DNA of 64,000 bases from UBA6489 sp942490775 (GTDB taxonomy: Bacteria; Patescibacteriota; Gracilibacteria; BD1-5; UBA6164): positions 1 through 64,000 of the forward strand of contig CALNYL010000012.1 of NCBI GenBank assembly GCA_942490775.1, written 5' to 3'. Shown one piece after another: positions 56,044 through 64,000 of the stretch. The notes beneath the pieces are model-generated. The model was not told the origin of the DNA and searched no databases. It saw nothing but the letters and a program-made list of their open reading frames with translations. The translations under genes were made by a program, and so were the position numbers. How positions within the stretch are numbered: position 1 is the first letter of the stretch; every line of letters starts with the position of its first letter.

Positions 56044-56508
56044 ATGGAAATTTTTTACGAAAATAATAACTTAGTAGTTAGTTCTGATGATAATAAAAAA
56101 ATTATTTTTTCTCCTGAATCGAATGAAGTATCTATAGACGATTACTCTGTTTCTTATCCTTGAGAATATGAAAAATCTGGAATACTACTGGAAGTAAAAG
56201 AATATAATGGCATTCTTTTCTATAAATTTACAATGAATTCTAAACACATCGGACTTGTTACATATGATTCTTTTGAGTTAAAAGAAGAAATACTTTCATT
56301 TTTTTGAGACATAGATGTTTTGATTATAACTTGAACTAAAAATGCTATAAAAATGTTTGAAAATATAGAAGCTAAAGTTGTTATACCTTATGGAGAATGA
56401 AAAGATATATTTCTAAATTCTATGTGACAGCATAGTGAAGAAGTCAGTAAATACAAAGTAAAATCTGATTCTGATTTAAATAATACAGAGTTTGTTAACT
56501 TAGTATAG
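56044..56508 (+). CDS. Degenerate metallo-beta-lactamase-like protein
   Basis: 154 aa. SVSYPGEYEKSGILLEVK, SKHIGLVTYDSFELKEEIL, FFGDIDVLIITGTKNAIKMFENI and VVIPYGEG resemble the COG2220-type MBL-fold proteins frequent in CPR genomes, but no HxHxD motif is present, so metal-dependent hydrolase activity is unlikely. No neighbour clue. Confidence 0.5.
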
Positions 56509-56779
56509 TTTTAACAAGGTAAAATTATTATAACAAACCTTGCCTTGATTTTACTTAGCCTAAACATTTCATCAAAAATATAAAAAGAGTAAAAACAAAA
56601 TTTTGCTCTTTTTTAATCTAAAAAGATTAGACTTGTCTAAGATTAAAAAAGTATAAATAACACCTTTTAGAAGAATAAATTATGTACAAAATGTTTTGAC
56701 ATATTACCCAAATAAAATTTTTATATTTTTGAAAAAAAACAAAAATAAACTATAATACACCGAAATATAAAAACAAACC
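56509..56779. other. Intergenic with a terminator and a short repeat
   Basis: 56582-56615: AAAAAGAG / CTCTTTTTT stem-loop, terminator-like. 56626-56650 ATTAGACTTGTCTAAG is nearly repeated at 17766-17790. No gene seen. Confidence 0.45.
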
Positions 56780-57202
56780 ATGAACCTAAAACAAGCCATA
56801 ATAAAATCTCTGGCAACAATAAAAAATATGCTACCAATACTCATAGGAACACTTTTACTAGTCTCACTACTAAGTAATATATTTAAAGACACCTATAAAA
56901 ATATATTTGTATGAAATATATTTTTTGATTCTATTATTGGAGCATTAGCGGGTAGTATAAGTTTTGGAATCCCTGCTACTAGCTATATTATATGAAAAGA
57001 ACTGATAGAAGTAGGAATTTCTCTAATCCCTATTACAGCATTTCTATTAGCTTGGTCTACAGTTTGAATTGTAATGCTACCACTAGAGGCTTCTTTTCTA
57101 GGTAAAAAATTTGCAATCTATCGCAATCTATTAAACTTTATCTTTGCTATAATTATTTCTATCCTTACAGTATTTACCTTGAACTTTTTATGAATAAACT
57201 AG
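56780..57202 (+). CDS. Permease-like membrane protein, first half
   Basis: 140 aa with three to four spans: ILIGTLLLVSLLSNIF, SISFGIPATSYIIGKELIEVGI, TAFLLAWSTVGIVMLPLEASFLG, and FIFAIIISILTVFTLNFLGI. It resembles half of COG0701 (PF03773) permeases; the second half may be the next gene. Substrate unknown. Confidence 0.55.
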
Positions 57203-57247
57203 ATTTCTTCCTTTTGCAAAGGAAGTACCCACAGGGGGATGGATTCA
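57203..57247. repeat. Dispersed hairpin repeat
   Basis: TTTCTTCCTTTTGCAAAGGAAG arms followed by GGGGATGGATTCAAG. It overlaps the end of the permease gene and shares the GGATGGATTC tail with 9605-9686 and 60232-60312. Confidence 0.6.
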
Positions 57248-57309
57248 AGCCAAAGTACAAAAATAAAATTTATAACAAACTACATAGAAATTAATAAGAT
57301 ATAAAAAAT

Positions 57310-57792
57310 ATGAAAAAATATATTTTTCCAATACTAGTATTATTAGCATACATAATTACAGCCTTGCTCGATTATGAATTAGCTAAAAACTCATTTATCT
57401 ATTTTTTAGAAATATTTTCTAAAATAATATGGATTTTTGGGATAATATTTGTATTAATGGTTCTAATTAATTTATTTTGGAATCCAAGTGTCACAAAAAA
57501 ATACTTATGAAAAAGCTCTTGAATAAAATCTTGTTTTTTTGCAATTATTGCTTGAATATTAGTATGATGACCACCATATGTATTATATCCAATGCTATGA
57601 AAACTAAAAAAGCAATGAATGAGTAATAGTTTGTTAGCCGTATTCTTATACAACCGAAATGTGAAAATACAATTTCTGCCCCTAAGTATAGTTTATTTTT
57701 GATTACCTTTTACTATAGTCCTTTCTTTGTATGTTATGATTTTCTCTGTAATCAGTTGAATTATTATGGGGAGATTTAAGACTATCAAGTAG
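57310..57792 (+). CDS. Permease-like membrane protein, second half
   Basis: 160 aa, four to five spans: FPILVLLAYIITALLDYELA, IIWIFGIIFVLMVLINLFW, SGIKSCFFAIIAGILVGGPPYVLY and LPFTIVLSLYVMIFSVISGI. With the gene at 56780 it may form a two-gene COG0701-type permease. Its TAG stop lies inside a 36-bp palindrome (57785-57820). Confidence 0.55.
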
Positions 57793-57820
57793 AGACACGA
57801 TAAATCGTGTCTCTACTTGA
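57785..57820. repeat. 36-bp palindrome supplying a stop codon
   Basis: TCAAGTAGAGACACGAT, AA, ATCGTGTCTCTACTTGA: 17-bp perfect arms around AA. The GTAG at its start gives the stop of the permease gene. Confidence 0.9.
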
Positions 57821-57833
57821 TAATAATAAAATA

Positions 57834-58772
57834 TTAAAGCACATCTCATCATATAATTCACCAATTTTTTTTATTCAATATATCTACTTCATCAAAACTA
57901 TTGTGATTTTTTACTGTAAAATACAAATTTCATTTAAATTTTATATTAAAAAATCATTTATAAAAGTTTTTCCAAAAATCATTAAACAATATATTCATTT
58001 TTAAAAAGTGAACTCTTTCTTCTTTTAGTATATTTTTTATAGTACTGATAACTTTTTTATTTGATATACAGCTTTTACAATTTAAATCGAAAATAGTTCA
58101 AGTATTTTTACTTTTTTTGAAAATAACATATCAAACTGTTTTATTTAACTCTTCAAGTAAAAAGAAGTTATATCATCCATTTGGTTTATCAAAATATCTC
58201 CATTTGATATATTTATTAGTTTTATTTATTGTCATTTGATTATCAAGTAAATCAAAATCTGAAAAATTTATATTCTCTATTTCTGTAAAATTTTTTATTT
58301 TTTTGTAATTATAATGATTTTTGCTTTTAAAAAATATTGGAAAAATCACATTACTTAATCTATCTACTACATTATATCAATAGCCTTTACTATTTTTATC
58401 AACTTTTACTCAATTTATATTTGAAAATCATATTGTAAAGGTTTTTTCATCTATTTCACTATAAAGCTCTTTTGACATCTTTGATATTAACTTTTTTCAT
58501 CTATATTTTTCAGATACACACATATCTTGGCATATATATCAAGAAAAGACCTTTCTATTTTTAATAAACTTTAAAGAAATATTTGAATATTGTCATATTA
58601 TTTTATTATCATCATAACAACAAAATGTTTTATTTTTTTCATAATCAATATTTGAAAAAAATTTCCAATCAATCAATCCTTTTTTATCAGGGTTTTTTAT
58701 ATTGAAGTTTTCGTCTATAAGTTTTACGAAACTACCAGAATATTTTTTATTATATTTATCTATATTTATCAT
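57834..58772 (-). CDS. GNAT-type acetyltransferase
   Basis: 312 aa. N-terminal GNAT domain with YICQDMCVSEKYRGKKLISKMSKEL (acetyl-CoA R/QxxGxG-like loop) and a TIGFSNINGVK strand; the C-terminal half (TNKYIKWRYFDKPNGGYNF, NKTVGYVIFKK) looks like a second GNAT-like domain. Substrate unknown. Gly by TGA in several places. Confidence 0.65.
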
Positions 58773-58954
58773 TTTTTGAAAAAATTAAATTTTGTATTTA
58801 CTATTTTTTAGGGCAAACACAAGGTTATTGCCCCTACAGTTCTATTCTCTTGTAATGTAGCCCTTTCCTTTAGTATTAAAGGAAAGGATTCAGGTATGGA
58901 TTATTTTAAAATTTAACCTTGTATTTCCACTATTGTTAACTATTTATAGGATAT
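58773..58954. repeat. Two dispersed repeats in the intergenic region
   Basis: 58809-58836: TAGGGCAAACACAAGG ... GCCCCTACA, repeated at 61475-61502. 58855-58905: CTTTCCTTTA / TAAAGGAAAG hairpin with ATTCAGGTATGGATTA, repeated at 15938-15985. Confidence 0.7.
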
Positions 58955-60079
58955 TTAAAAATTATCTACCCTATCATATTTAGAGAAAAGCTTTTTTTCT
59001 AAAACTTTATTATTTTCTTGGTCAAAAACTTCATATTTCCAAGTAATTCAGGATATATCTTTTAAATTCACTGGAGTCAATTTCGTGTTAAATTCCTTTT
59101 CTTTAGAATATACACTTAATTCAATACTTTTTTGTGTGAAATTAGGAACAAAAATAATAGGATTTTTATAATTATTTCTAAACATTAAATCCACAAAGTA
59201 TTTTTCATCTTCATATATGGTAGAATCTAGTCATATTTCTCAGTTTCAATAAATATTTTGATAATATACATTGTGTGTTTTTTGAGAAATTATATCAATT
59301 CAAGCATTTAGCATTGTTCTGTAAATAATTGTCGAAGCCAAACAAGAACCTCATCATATTCACTTTATAATTTCACCATCTTTCAGTATATTTGAAATAA
59401 GTAAATCTTTTCATTTTTCATCTAACAATCTTTCAAGTACTGAAATACTTTCATTCTCTAAAATCATTTCATTACTTATCTTTTCTATAAGATTCTGGCT
59501 ATTTAAAACACTATCATCAGGTGTTTTAAAGTATTTATCTATTTTATAGTTTCATACTAATTTATATTTTTTCACATCATCTAAGACTTGCTGATTAGGC
59601 GAATAGTTCTCAAGCTCTATTTCAATATAGTGAAGCTTTTCATCACTTTTTACAAAACTACAAATATTGGCTTTTATATTATCTATTTTTAACTTTTTTC
59701 ACAGTTGCTTTATTCAAACCTTTACAATATTTTTTTCATCATCTGTTTCTATTTTTAACTTTGGTTTATATATTATGTTTTTCTCTTGTAGTTTTCTCTC
59801 TAGTCAAATAAAAAAGTTATCTTCTATGTCACAATATTCTCAGTTCAGAATAAAATAATCTTTGTAAAGATTTAGATTTATTTCTTCTCTAAAATCAATA
59901 TTCTTCACAAAAAGTATAATATCTTTTTGTAATTTTAAGTTTTTAGTTTGTTGTCTCTCATACCTATCTTTTTGTTTTAATAAAAGATCATTTGTATAAT
60001 TGATTTTAGGGATATAAAAATAACCTGCTAACAATCAGGCTACAAAAATTGCAAATATTAGAAATATTATTTTTTTCAT
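58955..60079 (-). CDS. VanW family protein
   Basis: 374 aa. One N-terminal membrane anchor (IIFLIFAIFVAGLLAGYFY), a charged linker region, then the VanW domain: IKGIGGGSCLASTIIYRTMLNAG, ISQKTHNVYY, GLDSTIYEDEKYFVDLMFRNNY and PIIFVPNF. VanW proteins belong to some vancomycin-resistance clusters, but their function is not settled; they also occur widely as envelope proteins. No van genes are nearby. Confidence 0.88.
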
Positions 60080-60316
60080 ATTTTTAAAAGTTTTTTTACA
60101 ATTTAATTATTAAACTTATTTAAGATTAAATGAAATCTTCTTCCTTAGTCCGAATCCATCGCTTTCCACTCCGTTTCAAGCACTTCCTTTACAAAAGGAA
60201 GTGGATATAGGAGTTTTATTATATTTTCCTTAAAATTTCTTCCTTTTTTTACGAAGTGTATCCTTTAGGGCAAAAGAAGTCCCTGTAGCATAGCGAAAGG
60301 GGATGGATTCGTGCTA
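60080..60316. repeat. Intergenic region built mainly of dispersed repeats
   Basis: 60140-60202: AGTCCGAATCCATCGC then CTTCC / GGAAG hairpin (inverted member). 60232-60312: AAATTTCTTCC ... GTATCCTTTAGGGC ... GGGGATGGATTC, the longer member matching 9605-9686. No gene. Confidence 0.65.
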
Positions 60317-61420
60317 TTATGAATTGGTATTTCTTCTTATAAATTTTTCATTATTTTCTCCTATTTTAGGAGATTTTCTTATCTTTTCAATTTCAAATGT
60401 CTTGTATTTTGTAAATTCATAGGGAACAACATACTCTCACAAATTGGGATCTTTTACTTTTTTTAAATATTTTTCTTTCATAAAAACTTTATTTTCCAAA
60501 ACTTCCTTCATTGAATTTATTCTTGAATTTGGAATTCAGATTTTATCTAATTTACAAGAAAGCTCACTAGTTGAAAACTTTGAAAACTCATTTTCTATTA
60601 TTTTCAATAATTTATTCTTATTTTTTAACCTATCTGAATTTGTTAAATATTTTCATTTCAGTTCTATTACTATAATCTCTGTAAAATTATTCCAAAGTTT
60701 ATCATTTCATATAGCGATAGAAATAAATCAATCTCTAGTTTTAAAAAATCAAAATGGAAAGATAGCACTATCATAATTTCAAATTGGTTCTGGATTTTTT
60801 CAAGAGATAGAAGTTTCTGTAAGATTTTGTTCTAATAACTGTAAAGAGCAAGCAATCATAGGGATATTTACATATTCTCATTTACCTGTTTTTTCTCTTT
60901 TGTATAATAATGATGAAATTGCTAAAGCTAAACTTAGTCAGCTAAAAGCATCTATTATGGAGGTTGCATTTTTCATAGGAGAGGATTCTCAACTCAAAGA
61001 AGAAAATCAACTTTCGGCTTGAATTATAGCATCATAGGCTTTTTTATCGGTATTTTCTCCATATCAATTTAAACTTCAATAAATTAGTTTTAGATTTATT
61101 TTTGATAGAGTTTCATAATCTATTTTAAGTTTTTTCTTAATATTTGGTGTAAAGTTTTCTACAAAAATATCAACATCTTTTATTAATTCATAAAACTTTT
61201 CTAAATCATTTTTATCTTTTAAATTAAGATTTATTGATTTTTTTCATCTATTTAATATTTCAAAATATCATCTAGGGAAATTTCTAGCTTCATCATAAGA
61301 ATTTAGTGTTTCAACTTTTATAACTTCTGCTCAATAATCAGCAAAATATCTAGTAGCAAAAGGTCAAGAAAAGACTCTGGTGCAATCAAGTATTTTAATT
61401 TTAGAAAAAATATTAGTCAT
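60317..61420 (-). CDS. CaiB/BaiF family CoA-transferase
   Basis: 367 aa. LDCTRVFSGPFATRYFADYG, EVIKVETLN, RGKKSINLNLK, the active-site Asp region KKAYDAIIQAESGFSSLSGE, and NIPMIACSLQLLEQNL. This is a class III CoA-transferase, moving CoA between acids. The substrate is not evident. Several CPR genomes carry such genes. Confidence 0.9.
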
Positions 61421-61474
61421 AATTTATTTCTTATTAATTTTTAAAAAGAGCAAATTAGTGTTCACTCTATTTTT

Positions 61475-61502
61475 TAGGGCAAACACAAGGTATTGCCCCT
61501 AC
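61475..61502. repeat. TAGGGCAA-type dispersed repeat
   Basis: TAGGGCAAACACAAGG then TATTGCCCCTACA; the same repeat at 58809-58836 and a variant at 51149-51180. The surrounding 61421-61601 has no gene. Confidence 0.7.
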
Positions 61503-61601
61503 AGTAATAAATTTTAGTATTCATCCTAAAATTTATTAACAAAACATAATATATCAATACATTATAACTATTTAATGTAAGGAGCATGTAAGAATAAAAA
61601 C

Positions 61602-64000
61602 TTACTCAAATATAAAATCAATATCTTCTCTATTCAAACTTCCACTGAAATTTCAGCTAAATACATCATCGATTAGCTTTTTTTTCTTTTCTTGAAGTTC
61701 AATAATCTTTTCCTCAATAGAATCTTTACATATAAGTTTCTGTACAAAAACTGTTTTTTTCTGTCATATTCTGTGGGCTCTATCTGTAGCCTGATTCTCA
61801 ACTGCTGGATTCCACCATGGATCTAGATGTATTACATAATCAGCTTTTGTAAGGTTTAAACCTGTTCAACCTGCTTTTAGGCTTATTATAAAAACCTGCT
61901 TTTTTCAATTATTAAACTCATCAACTAATCATTTCCTATCTTTTCCTCTAGTTTGTCAGTCAAGATAATTATAATCAATTTTTTTCTTTTCTAAAACCCC
62001 TCTTACATATTTCAAAAATCCAGTAAACTGACTAAAAATTAGTAGATTATGTCCATTAGTTAGCATTTCTTCAATATTCTGTTCTACATAGTCAAGCTTG
62101 ATAGATTCTTTTGTGATAGATTTTTCACTACTATTTATAAGCTGAGGAGTTAGACAGGCTTGTCTAAGTTTTAGTAAAGAATCTAGAACCTTAAATCTAG
62201 CTTTATTTAGTCCTTGTTCTTCTAGTTCTTTGTTTATTTGAAGTTTAAAGGCATCTTTTAATCTTGTATAAAAAGCCTTTTGTTTTGGTCACATTTCTAG
62301 TCTAATTGTTTCTTCTTGTTTTGGTGGTAAATCTTTTAGTACATCCTCTTTTTTTCTTCTCAGTATAAATGGTTTAACTTTAGAAGATAGATTTTCTAGA
62401 ATTTCTTTATCAGCTTTTGTTGACATATATTTTGATCTGAAATTATTTTGATTTTTAAGAAATCATGGCATTAGAAAATTAAAAACACTCCAAAGTTCCA
62501 TTAGATTATTTTCTATAGGAGTACCTGATAGTGCTAATCTATATCTTGAAACAATTTTACAGATACTTTTTGTCCTTTTAGCTACTGGATTTTTAATATT
62601 TTGAGATTCATCCAGAATTAAATAGTGAAATTTTTCTTTTAGTTCTCATTTCTCAGCTAAATTAGCAATGATTCAGTAAGATACAATTACTATTTGAGTA
62701 TCCTTTTTTATTTCACTAAAAGCTGTTTTTCAGTCTTTAATATACTCTATTTTTAAATCTGGAGTAAATTTTTCAGCCTCATCTATCCAGTTAAATACAA
62801 GTGATGTTGGACAAACTACTAACGATTTTTGTTTTAGCTTTTTATCGTTATAAATATTTTGTAATAGCACTAATGTCTGCAGAGTTTTTCAAAGCCCCAT
62901 ATCATCGGCTAATATTCAAGAAAAGTTATATTTTTCTAAAAAACTAAGCCAATCATATCATTTTTGTTGATAGTTTCTAAGTTGGGCTTTTACATTTTCA
63001 GGAACTTTTATTTCTTTTATTCCATTAAAATTAGAAAGTGATTTTTTTAGCTGTAGTGATTCTTTATCTAGATTAAAACTTATGATATCTTTTTTTCTTT
63101 TTTTATCTTTTAGTAGTCAAATATTATGCTTAGAAATAGATACAGTTTCCCCTCAAATATCTTTTTTATCTATTCACATATCTTCTAGTAAATCCAGTGA
63201 ACTTTCTAAATCATTTTTTAGTAAAATAGTCATTCCATTTTTCAGTGTGATAGACTTTTTATTTTTAGATTTATTTATCAAATTAAGAAGTTCTGCACAT
63301 TTCTCTACTTCTTCATCTCAAATGGTTAGAGCAGTTTTTGTATCAAAAAAATCTATTCCAGTTTTTACTTGTACACTTACTCCAAGTTTTTTATTTGATA
63401 CTCTTTTTGTATCTTGAGAATACTCAACTATAAAGTCTTTTTCTATTAGTTTTTCTATTTCATCAAAGAAGTCATCTATTTCATCATCTACTTCTTTTAT
63501 AAATCAAAAATCAGTTTTTATATTTGTGAAATTTTCTATCGTTTGCAATTCTTCTAAAATAGATTTTTCAGCTTCTTTATTTCTTTCAATGATTATTCTA
63601 TTTTTTGGTGTATTTTGGTTTTGTTGGTTTTGGTTTTGTAGGGACAGCAGATCTGCTGTCCCTACGGGATTGTTTACGGGATTATTTACGGTACTTTCTT
63701 TCCCAATAAAAAAATTAACCTTTCCTAAATCCGCTAACAATATATCATTTCACTTTCAATAATTTATTCCTATTTTAGTTTTTACTTTTTCAAAATCTTC
63801 ATCAATTTCTATTATGATTTTTCATTTAGGTTCTCACAGCATTTTATCTAGTCATAAATTATCAATTTTATGAGAATATGAAAGAATATCATCAAACTCT
63901 TCAGAAGATTTTAGTTTTTCAAATTCCTGTTTATTTAAAACTATATCTCAAGAATTAAGTTTTGAAATAAAATCAAAACTCATTTCAGTCCTAAAAAATA
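61602..64000 (-). CDS. SNF2-family helicase, 5' end outside the window
   Basis: About 799 codons visible. LRNYQQKGYDWLSFLEK, motif I ILADDMGLGKTLQTLVLL, motif II LILDESQNIKN, motif III LALSGTPIENNLMELWS, and in the second core LLIFSQFTGFLKY, ISLKAGGTGLNLTKADYVIHLDPWWNPAVENQATDRAHRIGQ. An ATP-dependent DNA translocase, probably involved in transcription recycling (RapA-like) or repair. Residues encoded near 63638-63665 are VGTADLLSLQ from the 28-bp palindrome, in a low-complexity Asn/Gln linker (NQNQQNQNTP). Confidence 0.93.
63638..63665. repeat. 28-bp coding palindrome (copy 5)
   Basis: Identical to the copies at 9191 and 11181, read here from the minus strand, in the same frame VGTADLLSL inside the SNF2 helicase linker. 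Confidence 0.95.

Noticed and set aside
9191..63665. CRISPR array
   Set aside because: The repeats are isolated, far apart and palindromic, without regular spacers or cas genes.

Overview
The window is very AT-rich and can only be read with UGA as glycine (translation table 25). Dozens of long genes carry in-frame TGA at positions where the protein family needs Gly: the Walker A of EngB, the FtsZ tubulin signature, the Gly after LeuRS KMSKSL, the P-loop of a VirB4-like ATPase and the Gly-rich loop of aspartate kinase. TAA and TAG remain stops. Together with small genes, few operons and a VirB4/VirB2-like pair, this points to a Patescibacteria/CPR genome of the Gracilibacteria (BD1-5) or Absconditabacteria (SR1) type. 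No gene here separates the two groups. Standard-code gene calling would break almost every gene into pieces.

Layout. 1-836: end of an IS5-like element that has cut the 3' end of a DUF3883-like gene. 923-5919 (minus): ftsA, ftsZ, rplY and a comM-like gene. 6285-17771: an array of five long paralogous Cys-rich zinc-ribbon proteins (558-581 aa) with two TrmB-like regulator genes, their palindromic operators and a remnant of a third regulator. 17986-22513: htpG with an unusual Cys-Cys-rich insertion, a membrane protein, engB and tRNA-Lys. 22589-28262: aspartate kinase, a shikimate-kinase-like P-loop protein, asd and a frameshifted homoserine dehydrogenase. 28319-34174: AAA ATPase, VirB4-like ATPase, PP2C/SpoIIE phosphatase, and a VirB2-like pilin. 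34338-39534: a free-standing LeuRS editing domain carrying a Nudix domain, then a giant LeuRS (1354 aa) with two insertions related to each other and a C-terminal DUF2000 domain. 39558-49503: a decaying accessory zone with four lipoproteins made of DKNNVY-type repeats, an intact IS5-like element, an ISL3-like element, and many frameshifted or truncated genes. 49515-55238: YdcF-like protein, TtcA-like protein, glmS, a response regulator and a sortase. 55456-61420: Nudix, split permease, GNAT, VanW and CaiB/BaiF genes separated by dispersed hairpin repeats. 61602-64000: SNF2 helicase, cut by the window end.

Common themes. Small palindromic repeats are everywhere. One perfect 28-bp palindrome sits in frame inside four protein-coding genes, always giving the peptide VGTADLLSL, and once between genes. 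Other repeats or IS ends supply the stop codons of adjacent genes. Frameshifts cluster in 39.5-49.5 kb and often lie at homopolymer runs. The best candidates for undescribed biology are the regulator plus Cys-rich array, the palindromic coding element, and the remodelled LeuRS locus.
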